Assembly: GCF_964340395.1 (NCBI RefSeq)
Contig: NC_135570.1
Location: forward strand, 14,755,322-14,819,321
Direction: 5' to 3'
DNA: 64,000 nt
DNA from: Glandiceps talaboti
Taxonomy: Eukaryota > Hemichordata > Enteropneusta > Spengelidae
A model generated the notes under the pieces. It made no database searches and was not told the origin of the DNA. It was given only the letters and a program-made list of their open reading frames with translations. Positions 1 through 13,379 of the stretch are shown here, piece by piece. Within the stretch, counting starts at the first letter, position 1; the number at the start of each line of letters is the position of its first letter. A program made the position numbers and the translations under genes.

Positions 1-1145
1 GAGTTACACCAACAGGTATAAACGATCGCTATTAAAGGAAATTCTTAAATGAAAAAAAAACTCTCGTTTAAAGATATTTCGCAACAACATGAGAAAAGAC
101 ATTACAGTGAGTATGAATATACTATTCTGACAATCGAGGTCTCGGTTCACTAAGATATACACAAACTAAAACTATTGTTGCTTGATGAGGTAGATTACAC
201 TAATGGTTTATAGCTGTTCCTTCGTTGTGCGTATCGAAGTCAAAGTACCCTGAGATCAAGACAGTGTAAACGTTAGGGTTCCAAAAACAGTACTCAAGGA
301 GGTCATCAAAAATCAATGCAACCCAACTGTAAGTCCATTCTAACGTCCATCCAATAACTTACATCAACGTCTCGCAACAGTAGTTTTTAGTGGCTATCTT
401 CTTAGGTTTAAAAAAGTGTTTGGTTCCAGTTACTCGACCCCTCCTAGTTTTCGCTGCCGACCTTAAACTTTTTTTCACGTATTCGAGAAAAAATATAATA
501 AAATCGCGAACATTGTGAAGTCTCGCGAGATATAGTGGACGCGGAAACTGACATCAACTTAAAAAAGACAATATAAAACTGTTCTTCCAATCTGTAATGG
601 CTGTACATCTGACGAGAAGCAGCCAATAACACAGAGACCATATGGAAAACAATGAAAAACATAACTACCAGAACTAGACACTCAAACATGAAAAGAAAAA
701 AAAGAAAATAAAATAAATAATGCTGTGTGGGGGGGGGGGGGGTTGCATCTGAAGGGCTGTATCTAAAGTTAATGTTTCAGATTTCGATCTACCCATGCTG
801 CTTTAGAAACACATTCTGAATTCAAGTAAGGTTTTATAGATAACAACAGCCTGTCATTTATATGAGAAAAAAATTACAAATACGTTTATGAATTTTTTAT
901 ATTGATTGCCAAGAGATTCGCACGTCTACTATGGACCTCTAGTGATTCTTCTCAGGTGTTCAACAAACTATCATATTACACAAAATGAGAACTGTCGATC
1001 ACATTTTGGATAATAAGCTATTCAGACTGGAATGAATATTTTTTTTCTGACTGCGTTTCATTTTCAAATACATCTGTGTAATATCGCGTACTGAAAGCCA
1101 TTAGGGGAATATACGTGTCTACTTATGTGATCATCTGACACGAAG
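1..1145. other. Non-coding flank, no gene seen
   Basis: AT-rich unique sequence. The longest open frames are under 90 codons, look random in composition and match no family I recognise. A 14-base G run lies at 729-742. No RNA gene or recognisable mobile element was found. Confidence 0.5.
729..742 (+). repeat. Poly(G) run, 14 bases
   Basis: Uninterrupted run of 14 G on the + strand. It is one of several long G or C runs in the window (C12 at 5348 and 14149, G26 at 30409, G11 at 49390, G13 at 55447, G16 at 60591). Such runs are prone to length error in sequencing and can form G-quadruplexes. Confidence 0.9.
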
Positions 1146-1637
1146 TACAATGCAATACAATGCAATACAATACAATGCAATACAATACAATACAATACAA
1201 TACAATACAATACAATACAATACAATACAATACAATACAATACAATACAATACAATACAATACAATACAATACAATACAATACAATACGATACAATACGA
1301 TACAATACGACACGATAGATTAAACATAACACAACACAACACAACACAACACAGCACAAAGCAACACAACACAACCAACCTCAGACCACTAACGAACACA
1401 ACACAGCAGAGCACAGTACAGCGCAGCACAACACAACACAACACAACACAACACAACACAACACAACACAACACAACACAACACGACACGACACGACACG
1501 ACACGACGCGACGCGACGCGACGCGACGCGACGCAACGCAACGCAACGCAACGCAACGCAACGCAACGCAACGCAACACAACACAACACAACACAACACA
1601 ACACAACACAACACAACACAACACAACACAACACAAC
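1146..1637. repeat. Compound pentanucleotide satellite, AATAC then AACAC-type
   Basis: About 490 bp of 5-bp repeats. 1146-1319 is mostly AATAC. 1327-1376 is AACAC. After a short unique bridge, 1395-1637 is an array whose variant changes in blocks: AACAC (about 1427-1482), GACAC (to about 1504), GACGC (to about 1532), AACGC (to about 1575), then AACAC again. Each block differs from its neighbour by one base. Because 5 is not a multiple of 3, open frames run through it on the minus strand in every frame; these are artefacts, not genes. Confidence 0.95.
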
Positions 1638-1965
1638 AATACATGTGTACTGTTTGATATGTGTCAAATACGATGAATGCTGCATGATTTAATGCAACTG
1701 TCTTTCTGTTAGTGTAATTTCAATGACCTGTGTAATGCTAACAAAAACAAATGTGTTGGTACAAACTGATCAAAACTAAGATAAAAAGGTTTTCGTGGTC
1801 AAATCATACGAAACCTAAAGGCTTTGAAAACATTGGTCAGTTTGATAGCTGTTTACTGCCATGACAATTATTAGCTTAACTGTTTGTTATTGTCACATCC
1901 GTCGTCATAACAACCACCATCACCTAAACTATATATCACTACCACAACCATATAACACCGTTCGT
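1638..1965. other. Short unique spacer between two arrays
   Basis: AT-rich unique sequence between the pentamer and trinucleotide arrays. No gene or motif was seen. Confidence 0.5.
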
Positions 1966-2322
1966 CACCATCACCATCATATCATTCCCACCACCACCAC
2001 CACTACTACTACCATCATCATCATCACCATCACCATCATCATCATCATCATCACCATCACTACCACCACCATCACCATCATCATCACCACCACCACCACC
2101 ACCACCACCATCATCACCATCACCATCATCATCACCACCACCATCATCACCATCACCACCACCACCACCACCACCATCATCATCACCACCACCATCATCA
2201 TCACCACCACCACCACCACCACCACCACCATCATCAACATCATCATCATCATCACCACCACCATCATCATCATCACCATCACTACCACCACCATCACCAT
2301 CATCACCACCACCACCACCACC

Positions 2323-2396
<74 letters not shown>

Positions 2397-2403
2397 TATC
2401 ACC
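1966..2403. repeat. Trinucleotide array, mixed ATC and ACC units
   Basis: About 435 bp of interspersed CAT/CAC triplets. It ends in a near-pure ATC tract of about 60 bp (2336-2397). Both strands stay open for more than 140 codons, reading Ile/Thr on + and Met/Val on -. The products are homopolymeric, have no flanking domain and no splice context, so I treat the frames as by-products of the repeat. Confidence 0.95.
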
Positions 2404-3720
<1,317 letters not shown>

Positions 3721-4152
3721 GTAAGTCTATCACGTGATCGTGTAGCTCATCAAGCCTGTGTTTACAATGTAAGTCTATCACGTGATCGTATAGCTCATCT
3801 ACTCAGTCTTTGCAATGTAAGTCTATCACGTGGTCGTATAGCTCATCCAGCCAGTGTTGGTAATGTAAGTCTATCACGTGATCGTATAGCTCATCCAGCC
3901 AGTCTTTGCAATGTAAGTCTATCACGTGATCGTATAGCTCATCCAGCCAGTCTTTGCAATGTAAGTCTATCACGTGATCGTATAGCTCATCCAGCCAGTC
4001 TTTGCAATGTAAGTCTATCACGTGATCGTATAGCTCATCTACTCAGTCTTTGCAATGTAAGTCTATCACGTGATCGTATAGCTCATCCAGCAAGTGTTGG
4101 TAATGTAAGTCTATCACGTGACCGTATAGCTCATCCAGTCAGTGTCTACAAT
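3721..4152. repeat. Minisatellite: nine 48-bp units, each with CACGTG
   Basis: Nine head-to-tail units of exactly 48 bp (starts 3721, 3769, 3817, 3865, 3913, 3961, 4009, 4057, 4105). Every unit contains the palindrome CACGTG at the same place, the core of a canonical E-box. Units 2 and 7 share the variant CTACTCAG, and units 3 and 8 share GTGTTGGTAAT, so there is a five-unit (240-bp) higher-order period. Because 48 is a multiple of 3, a minus-strand frame reads a 16-residue repeat for about 72 codons. It has no start context or flanking domain, and I do not call it a gene. Confidence 0.97.
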
Positions 4153-4840
4153 GTACATTAACTTAGAATTTGACAAACGATGAAAATTTTTAACAATTTA
4201 TGAATTAAAGATAAAGTGCTTTGTTGAAGTTTATGATATCGCTTCAGGGGGCTGATGCCACTCCGAGAAACATCATCAAAGTTTAATTTTATTAAAAGAA
4301 GGGTCATGGTCAGAATCACTGGTAATCTCCCAAAATTACATCGCCTAAAACATATCACAGAAAAATCTGTAATTATTTGCATCTGTAAGTATACTTGCTC
4401 TGGGTTTCTATTGATTACCTATGGGATCAAAACCTGTATGTGTATGACTGTTGGAGAAATGGGTTGATTTTATGAACGATAACGTCAATTGTGCAGACTA
4501 CATGGAAATAGTGACGTTTGAATAAATTACGTTCTGATAGTTCAAAATTTGTGTTGAAAGTTTTAGATTAGCGCTCGATACGGCCTTCATATTATGACAT
4601 AATGTTTCGTGGCCGTACAAGACGTTGTGGTACGTTTGCAACCAGCTACTTATAGATGTTTGTGTCTCTTCGTTGTTTGCTTTTTCGTTTTATCTATTCT
4701 GCATTGTATTGATAATTTGGTTTCGTCCATTTCAAAACTGGCACACCCTTACAAACGTAGACAACGAATCTTTGCTGGGAACTTTTGTTTCTTTGACAAA
4801 CTATCACTTTCAATATGCTTTCTTCGTGTTGGTCTAAGAG
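4153..4840. other. Unique non-coding sequence
   Basis: AT-rich. Open frames up to 80 codons overlap on both strands with no recognisable domain. Nothing supported. Confidence 0.5.
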
Positions 4841-4948
4841 CATCGTCATAAACAACAGCCTCTTTTACGGCACCGTATAGTACGCACCACCAAATGCCGT
4901 TATTTCGCAGTGTCGCGGAAGAAATAACAGCTCCAGTTTGCGAGAATG
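4841..4948 (+). mobile_element. Dispersed short repeat with hairpin, copy 1
   Basis: A 108-bp sequence closely matching 14291-14401 in the same orientation. Shared blocks include CCTCTTTTACGGCACCGT, TTATTTCGCAGT and GCGAGAATG. Inside is an 8-bp inverted repeat, GTTATTTC (4899-4906) and GAAATAAC (4921-4928), with a 14-base loop. Size, dispersal and the internal palindrome suggest a small non-autonomous element such as a MITE or SINE fragment. No target-site duplication could be assigned, so the class is uncertain. Confidence 0.7.
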
Positions 4949-5589
4949 TCTTAGAATTTTAACGGTCGAACAAGAAGTGTAACTGCATATACAGTAGAAA
5001 TGTATTTTTCAATTTTCTTCTCGAGACAAGGTGCAAAAACTAGCGTTTATTGTGTACTAGCCCTTGTCCCGTGTTAATCTTAGCCCATATTACAGGACTG
5101 GGCAGGACAACGAGAACTCCAGGTTGCACTTGTATGGATTCAATATGCAACTGGTTATTAACGTCCATAACGGAATCGCTTAGGAATTTCATTTGTTACG
5201 AAGACACATCTGTATCTCTTCCAAAGCTGCCGACACTTTCGAAGTTCTCTGGCATAAGCACCCTTTTACGGCTGATTTACACTACGTCATAATCGCGGAT
5301 AAAGATTACTTACGTTTCAGTTCAAAGTGAGAAGTAAAAAAAGACTACCCCCCCCCCCCTATAAATTGAACTATCGTGACATGACTTCAATATTAATTAT
5401 GCAGTCTATTTTGTTGCCTCATATTTCACAAGCTTACAAGCGGACGACTACAACGGCCAATCACGTCTCAGTAAAACTGAAATTTGCATGTCATGACAAG
5501 ACCCTTGCATCTATACGTGCGCAAAACACGTAAAGTGAACCCACACGCATTTTATTTTACCAATAATATCAATAATGCATTTATATGTA

Positions 5590-5594
<5 letters not shown>
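4949..5594. other. Unique non-coding sequence with a C12 run
   Basis: No gene recognised. A 12-base C run lies at 5348-5359. Confidence 0.5.
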
Positions 5595-5623
<29 letters not shown>

Positions 5624-5801
5624 CATACATACATACATACATACATACATACATACATACATACATACATACATACATACATACATACATACATACATAC
5701 AGAGACGGACAGACAGACAGACAGACGCACGCACGCACACACACATACATGCACACACACACACACATACACACGCACGCACACACGTACACACACACGT
5801 G
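5595..5801. repeat. Compound microsatellite (CATA)n-(GACA)n-(CGCA)n-(CA)n
   Basis: About 105 bp of CATA repeats (5595-5700), followed by GACA units, short CGCA units and impure CA to 5801. Open frames of 75-114 codons across it on both strands are simple-sequence artefacts. Confidence 0.96.
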
Positions 5802-5930
5802 ATTTAAAAGTTACATCTCTTCCCCGAGCGAGGTCGTACGAAATCAGATCCAAGATACGATCGTTTAATATGTTAGTTGAATGCAGAATGGAAATACACG
5901 TCGTTCTTATTATATATAAGACAAGATAAT

Positions 5931-5993
5931 AGCCTACGGGGAAGATCTGTGATTTCCATCAGCCTTTACGGGGAGGAGCTGTGATTTCCATCA
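5931..5993 (+). repeat. Two-copy tandem duplication, about 30 bp
   Basis: Two adjacent copies ending in TGTGATTTCCATCAG, each preceded by TACGGGGA. They differ at a few positions. This is a small local duplication with no visible function. Confidence 0.8.
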
Positions 5994-6310
5994 GTCGTCT
6001 CTATTTAGAATTACAAAGGAAAGATGGATTATCCAGCCTAGGATTCAGATATTCATGTAATATTTATAAATGATTATTAGGGTCAGAATTTTAGAATCAA
6101 GAGAGTTGACGCAAATTTATTACGGTATTTCATAAAATATTTAAATAACATGGCTGTTATTATTATGGTTTACGATGATACGTCATGCTATTCCGTGACT
6201 TTATAAATTCGATATTTTGAGATTTTTTGTATACAGTATGTGTACTGACAATTGTTACCAGTGATTTCCCTTTTGCACTAATATACAAACTGCACTGGCA
6301 AATACGAAGA
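5994..6310. other. Unique AT-rich sequence
   Basis: Nothing recognised between the small duplication and the SINE. Confidence 0.5.
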
Positions 6311-6583
6311 GGGTTGTCGGTGTCCGAGTGGTTAAAACCACTTGCCCCTTACGACGGCAGTCGGGGTTCGAACCCATTCAGAGTTTGATTAAATTTACCA
6401 CGCTGTAAGTAAGAAGAGTGTGTCGTTCAGTTTGACTATACCGAACAACGCAGGTTTCCCCGGGGTACTCCTATTTCCTCCTGCATTAACACCGAACCCA
6501 TGAGAGATGGCCCTCACTGGACTTCTTGGGAGACAAGTGTTTATATACTTAAAGAACTATCCGGTATAAATAAAGATTATAAC
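6311..6583 (+). mobile_element. tRNA-derived SINE with conserved central domain
   Basis: The 5' part resembles a tRNA. An A-box-like TGTCCGAGTGG (6321-6331) and a B-box GGTTCGAACCC (6365-6375) are correctly ordered for an internal RNA polymerase III promoter. Downstream is a block around 6450-6490 (GGTTTCCCCGGGGTACTCC, then TTTCCTCCTGCATTAACAC). It resembles the central domain I recall from widespread invertebrate SINE families of the Meta-SINE kind; that family name is inference from memory. The 3' end is AT-rich (about 6556-6583). A functional tRNA is unlikely because the acceptor stem is not closed and a long tail follows. The end points are approximate. Confidence 0.75.
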
Positions 6584-6678
6584 ACAGACCTATACATATT
6601 TCCATGTATTTTGGGACTATGTGACAGGCCTATATATTCTGAATGGTTTACTACTGTTTTCAGCTGGTCACGAATCTA

Positions 6679-7295
<617 letters not shown>

Positions 7296-7418
7296 GTGTT
7301 CTACCAATCAGCACACCTACACTATGGAATTTATGGTGACGGTGTTAATACGACACTTTCAATTGGTCAGACCGTTTCACGCTCACGTGTTTCTACCAAT
7401 CAGCACGCCTAGTCTATG
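7296..7418 (+). repeat. Spaced direct repeat containing CCAATCA
   Basis: Two copies of about 32 bp (7296-7326 and 7387-7418) share TCTACCAATCAGCAC and end in CTATGG. Each carries a CCAAT core. Between them lies TCAATTGGTCAG, which holds an inverted CCAAT (ATTGG). Three CCAAT motifs within about 120 bp could be promoter-like, but no transcript context is visible. Confidence 0.6.
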
Positions 7419-8917
7419 GCCGTCGTCGTCCTTTCAACCAAATCGTCTCATTTCTCCTTTCTCTTTGTTACTTCCATTTTTTCTTTCCCTGTCCAAAATA
7501 AAAGCCGCCCTAAGTTTATGATTATTCAGTTATGATGTCATTGGACTACCCATAGTCTGATGGGCCGAATTATAGCATCGTCAACATAACATTTCATTGC
7601 AGAAAAAGTATCAAGCTCGATTATTTTTGCTTCAAAAGTTTCGTGTGGATTGCGATTTGTATGTTATTTGCTACCGTGACTGTAACAAATCGCCTTTATT
7701 ATCGTTGTACGTTTATTCTTGGAAATCCCGCCCTGGGAAATAAATATTTCCGAGTCAGAAGACTGGATGGATGGATGGAATATTAGCATGCCCAAACTAA
7801 ACATGAATACGTTGATAAAAAGACGATTTTGCAACTTAATATTTTATTAGAAAAGTCACATTACATCCACACGTAACTGCAGTTGTTGCATATGCTGTCT
7901 GATTACAAGTCACGGGTCGACGATTTTCGCCGTAAATCACACACCCTTTTATTGCAACAGTAAGCTTTCCATCTCTGAGAGATCGGTACATTTGCTGTGG
8001 TTTCCGCCATTCGATAACAATACACGCAAATAGTGTTTAAATGGATTTTAAAATATTCCAAATTTTAAGACGGGAAATCTTCACAAAATACACAATGGTT
8101 GGTATAGTAAGAATGATTGATTTGGTGTCTACATTTCTAGACGACCATGGATGGGGAACGGACAGATGGACGTACACACGGGGGCAGTGATAACGGGGTA
8201 ACTTGGGGGATAGATAGAGGAAGCGATAAATAGGGCATGGTTACACTAAGCAAACATATTTAGGACTGGGTTTACTGTTGTTGGTATAACCCGTGATTCT
8301 GTTGGTTTTAACGCCATCTGGTATGGTCTACTTTCATTGTTTGTATTTCATTAATCACCTAAATTGAATTTTTCTCGTTTATTGGCATATTTCCATCATT
8401 TTCCTAGTACATAGAAAGGAAGTCGCAATAGAATATTCCTCTAATAAAAGTAGTTTTCACGTCAATATTTTTACAAAGCTGTATGCTTGTATTTCAGTTT
8501 TAGACAAACAGGCGATAGTTGTATTGGCGTACGACTGGTATCCATTGGTTGTCAGCATCGTACAGGAGATCAACTAAAATGTAGAATTCTGACAACTTAG
8601 CCGTTATTGTTCCGTTGATGATATGTGTATGAATGATATCGTCTCGATTTGCCCGTGGCGATCTGGTCTCATTTAGATATGTGGCTTTTAGTTTGATACG
8701 ATGAGATGCAATTAAATACTTGTGCTCTTTCTATGCTATTTATATTCTATTGTATAATCACGCATAAACAGCTGGCTTCAATAGCCATTTCAATAACAAA
8801 CATTTAGTTTTAAGTTTTTAATTTAGCTCGCCTTCTAATTGTCATTGTTTTTTACATTTTACAGTATTCTGTCTTCCTATCAGTTGTCTTTTCCTATTTT
8901 CCTTCTGGGTGATCATT
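7419..8917. other. Unique non-coding sequence
   Basis: About 1.5 kb with no recognised gene, RNA or mobile element. There is a short GGAT run near 7764-7779. Confidence 0.5.
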
Positions 8918-8941
8918 CTTTCTTTCTTTCTTTCTTTCTTT
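8918..8941. repeat. Short (TTTC)n microsatellite
   Basis: About five to six TTTC units, about 90 bp upstream of the larger pyrimidine array. Confidence 0.85.
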
Positions 8942-9030
8942 GTTCAACATTTTCGATCTGTGTATCGTATATGGATGCCCACTTTTAGCTGTCTGTATTA
9001 TCAAACACATCTCTTAAGCTTCCGTCCTTT

Positions 9031-9361
9031 CCTCTTCTCTTCTCTTCTCTTCTCTTCTCTTCTCTTCTCTTCTCTTCTCTTCTCTTCTCTTCTCTTCTCT
9101 TCTCTTCTCTTCTCTTCTCTTCTCTTCTCTTCTCTTCTCTTCTTCTCTTCTCTTCTCTTCTCTTCTCTTCTCTTCTCTTCTCTTCTCTTCTCTTCTCTTC
9201 TCTTCTCATCTCTTCTCTTCTCTTCTCTTCTCTCCTCTCCTCTCCTAAACTCTCCCCTCCCCTCCCCCCCTCCCCTCCCCTCCTCTCCTCTCCTCTCCTC
9301 TCCTCTCCTCTCCTCTCCTCTCCTCTCTCCTCTCCTCTCCTCTCCCCTCCTCTTCTCTTCT
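9031..9361. repeat. Pentanucleotide polypyrimidine array, TTCTC/CTCTC/CTCCC
   Basis: About 330 bp of almost pure polypyrimidine on the + strand. TTCTC units dominate from 9031 to about 9230. They give way to CTCTC, then to C-rich CTCCC near 9252-9286, back to CTCTC to about 9350, and finally TTCTC. Purines are nearly absent, so it is a strong candidate for H-DNA. The open frames on both strands are artefacts. Confidence 0.96.
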
Positions 9362-11031
9362 CCATCCTCTCTTCTACAGCCTTACTTATTATGTTTGTGG
9401 TCTCCCTAGCCTACTTAAAGTACTTGCACAAGACATCCCATTAACACGGAAGTGAAAACTAGACACTCTAGGGTCTGACATCGTATTTGTTAATTCAATC
9501 CAAGTTCTAGTTTTTGGCACGTTTTTCATCATTACACGGTGTTGTCTCTCCGACCTCAAAGATAAGCAAATAGGTGAATTGACCAACACGTGGAATACTC
9601 AATACTAATGATACAAACTAAATGTGTTAGGGATGTAAATGTGGAGATTCATACATAGTAATACGTCTATCATTGTCCGAAGACCTAACCAAAGACAACT
9701 CGTTACACTTAATATTCTCATAAAGTTTAACCAGACTATCACAGTACACCTGAGGATACTATTTGTATGCCAATGGAAATGATCTAACCGCGAACTAATA
9801 TCGTTTTATTGCTTGTCCGGTCGTCTTTGCCGCAAATTTGTAATTGAAAAAAGGGACGAGTTTTATTAAAGGGATGGACGTTAAATACGTAAGTTATTCA
9901 TCTAGAGTAGGAATCGTCCTTGCGTATAGGATGTATTAGTTCTAAATGGAAATACAATGTATTTTTTAAACATTCTGCATGTTTAGGGAAGAGAATTAAA
10001 AAACATCGAATCTTATTATAAAAGAAATGTAACAAAGATGACTACTAGCTAACTAAATTCTAATTTTTACTCCGACTGCTATCACTGCGATTTTTACGTC
10101 ATGTCTCGTTATTTTAGGATTCTGTTTTGTACTTATAATTTGCTCTTCACGTCACTTTATACATTTCTATCTAACGGGGTCATTTTCTAAGTAGGTTAAA
10201 CTGTAAATGTTCCATCAGAAAACTTGCGCAATCACTACCTCCATCCTAAAAGAGTCCCGAAAGGAAAAAAGCATCTTTTTGTGAATTATTCACACGAGTG
10301 GTTAAAAGGCTACAAAATGACGTCATAATGCCGACTTATTCAATCATACATCTGCAGTGTGGTTATGACACCTTTTTTAAAAATTAGGACAGAAATTTAA
10401 ATTAAATGACGATCATTCCATGCTGCCAATTTTAAGTCAGTATTCGTCACATAACGGGGGATAGTACACCACCGTCACTATGTGTTTGTTTACGTCTTTA
10501 GTAATATAAATGCACCAGATTTGTATTTCAAGGCGTAGGAAGTTACAAGGAGTGATAAGATTTGAGAGCTTTGAGATTCTCCAAGGAGTTGTGTCCACAG
10601 AGACTATACTAGAACTCGTGACTGCAATGAAGAACCCCAGGCAAAATCCCTAAACACGGTAGAAAGCCTTCTCCAATCAGAGTCGAATGTATAATCTCAG
10701 CTCTGAAATGGTTTGTTAAATCATTGCATTGATCTCTGTACAGATAGTTAGAATACTGTATCCTAAGTTTAATCCATACATTAACTGATTTATTTTTTAC
10801 AGGTGCCGAGGTGAGAATCGTTTGTGATTAGGATTGGCGATTTTCTGAAAAAGAAGCTTGGAGTTGCGGGCTAAAAGTGAGTCAACTATCGTTTATTGCT
10901 AAAAAAAAAAAAACCATTGTATTGCACCAAAATGTTTGGACAGGTCATAGCTTTCAACCAGAGTTCTCAGGTCTTCTATAGGGATAAGAAACAACGGGAC
11001 TTCACATCGCTGAAGAAAACCTGAGGACTTT
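9362..11031. other. Unique non-coding sequence
   Basis: About 1.7 kb of AT-rich sequence with an A13 run near 10900. No gene recognised. Confidence 0.5.
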
Positions 11032-11199
11032 AGTCTAGTTCCTATACAGTATCATTACCATTTACACCCCCACTCACATAGTCTATACAGTATCATTACC
11101 ATTTACACCTCCACTCACATAGTCTAGTTCCTATACAGTATCGTTACGATTTATACCTTCACTCACACCACAGTTGGCCTCCAGACTACGAGGACTCAG
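11032..11199 (+). repeat. Three-copy tandem repeat, part of a dispersed family (copy A)
   Basis: Units start at 11032, 11080 and 11121. They share TACAGTATCATTACCATTTA and end in CACTCACA, with unit lengths of about 48, 41 and 45 bp. The third unit continues into CAGTTGGCCTCCAGACTACG. The third unit plus this extension is related to 19140-19235. An older dispersed element whose internal segment became tandemly amplified would explain this. Confidence 0.75.
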
Positions 11200-12123
11200 A
11201 TTGAAAGCTAGGATTTATCTAATTAACCATTCTGTGCAGTACGAAGTATTAATTTATTAATTGTGTACCTATTCACCTATATAGATAAGTCTCTCATCAT
11301 AATATCGTCTATTGCCATTGAGGAATAAAAAGGGAAAAGACATTTGCTAAAAGAAAGACTGTTATTTGGTTTATAAAATCATTGGTAATTGACAGAAACT
11401 GTACATAACCTGTGATGTTAGGACATTGAATACTTGTACATAATATTGATATGTTATAAATGAAGCAGGTGTTGTTTGAAACACCCAATGACAATGAGCG
11501 TCACTCTTCATTTCAATCTCATTCTTTATGTCTTGTACACACCAAAAAAACTCAGCCCTTGGAACAAGTCCTGCAGACGTTATAACACTGCTGTGGTACA
11601 GATTTGCATCAGCGAAGATGGCACAGGGTTGTAACAGAACTGTAGCCACAGACCTGTCAACAGAAGTGTCTACAGTACTGTGTACATTGCTGTAGGTACA
11701 CTGTTGAAACAGTGATATGCATACAGGCATGTCACACTCCAGGGTCTGTCTTTTCTACATGCGATAGTACCTGTATGTACATAACTGTGTACACACAGGC
11801 ATGTCACAGGTCTGGTTTGATTATAATGCCCATATGTGTGTACATGTATTAAACATTACTATAACCCGTTTGTGACTCAAGATACTCTCAGAAGTTACAC
11901 AGTCACGTAAGCTTACACCCGTATACATACAAGTACCTGCATATTGTACCAACAGACCTGTTACATGTATGTGTATACATACAGTCCTGAAATCTGACAA
12001 AATTTACAGACCCGGTAAAAGAATTTCTAAACACATCTCTGGAAGCGCACCTGTGCGTTCATCAGTATTTTAGTCATGTGATTAACGGATAAAATTACGC
12101 ACTTGTATACACAGACCCACCAC
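11200..12123. other. Unique non-coding sequence
   Basis: No supported gene. A 119-codon minus-strand frame spans 11371-11730, with random-looking composition and no domain. The region 11690-11990 is rich in TGTACA/ACATGTA words. Confidence 0.45.
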
Positions 12124-12352
12124 TAGGTGGGGTATGTTTTAGGCGACGTCATAACTATGACATCATGCTAGGTAGGTGGGGTATGTTTGTGATTCGATGA
12201 GATCATTTTTACCGACAGACATCACCATGGATCTAGGTGGGGTATGTGTAGGATTAGGTGATATATCTACCGACACACCTCACCATATATCACCTATGGA
12301 TGTTTGAGATTGAGTGACGTCATTATTTAGCATTACGTCATCTGACCAATAA
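12124..12352. repeat. Diverged tandem repeat with CRE-like motifs
   Basis: About four degenerate units of 45-65 bp. Three open with TAGGTGGGGTATGT (near 12124, 12169 and 12234); the fourth is more eroded. CRE-type words recur: CGACGTCAT (about 12144), TGACGTCA (about 12314) and TACGTCAT (about 12334). The ordering suggests an old minisatellite. Regulatory use of the CRE cores is inference. Confidence 0.6.
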
Positions 12353-13379
12353 TAAGTTTTGTCTACGTACAAGGTACTGTGTACAATCTCCATTTCTAGG
12401 CAACTGAAAATCAATCATATTCAAGTGAAAAAAATTAGAAACACAACAGTTTCCCATAAATCAAACTAAAAACAATCCCAAAGTTACAAATTTAGACTGA
12501 AATTCGAGACAGTGAATGAAGATGATGGCAATGGTGTAGGTCAGAAGGTTATACCGACAGATGTGTTCATGAACTGATCAAAGTGAAATTCTATCGAACT
12601 GTAAAGGCGTTGGCCTGCTGCTGTAAGCTTACGTATGAGACTTCGCTGGCATACTCTTATCGGACACCTCAACTCATTACACGTGGTAACGACCCCATGG
12701 TATTATTCACTCACAAAATTTTCTTGATTTGACGACTTTTACATTGAAATAGTCGTTGTGAAATTTTCCTTTTACATTTCCTCCTGGGTATATAGTGCAG
12801 CGATAAGAACATTAAATGGGGATCATGGTCTTTGTATCACTCCTCATTCGTCATTCTTTAATTTTGCCTCTCACCGATAACAATAGCCCCCTCGGTCTAC
12901 CAGGAGCCATTTTCAGTTTCCATTCGCTTATCAGTCTGTCGGTATTGTACTCGGCTAATAAATTGCCTTTGTTCCTCTCTACATTTCGAAACAACCACTA
13001 ATTCATAAAACCCACAAAGTCATTCATATATTTATCATCGGGGTGTTTGGTCGTTGAAAGGTGATAAATTATACATCAGTGTTGAATTGTATGGTTAATT
13101 TATGAAATTAAGAAGACAAATACGATCGCAGAGTGGAAATAGAGTTTCTACCCCAGTTGAGACGGGATTAAGATATCGTTCCTCGCAGCAGCAGTTTGTG
13201 GATTTTTTTTTTTAAAAACGAAGCGGCTTTTTTATTCTCCCTGGACTTGTCAGAATCTATATATCTGCAGGTTGTGTTTTCGGGGCAATCGGGGGAGGAC
13301 CGTTTTCATTAAAAAGATAGAGGTGTGTGTCCTGCTACGATTTCCGCGTGACTGGTGACGGATCGACATCACAAATTTT
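12353..13379. other. Unique non-coding sequence
   Basis: No gene recognised. The last 250 bases are unusually varied in composition and may be promoter-proximal to the candidate exon end at 13488. Confidence 0.4.

Noticed and set aside
3803-4021. Minus-strand 72-codon frame with a 16-residue repeat
   Set aside because: The frame stays open only because 48 is a multiple of 3. No start, signal or splice context is visible.
5511-5929. Cys/Val/Tyr- and Thr/His-rich frames over the CATA/CA microsatellite
   Set aside because: Low-complexity by-products of simple repeats, open on both strands.
6311-6385. Functional tRNA gene
   Set aside because: A and B boxes are present but the arms do not close into a cloverleaf and the element continues into a SINE body.
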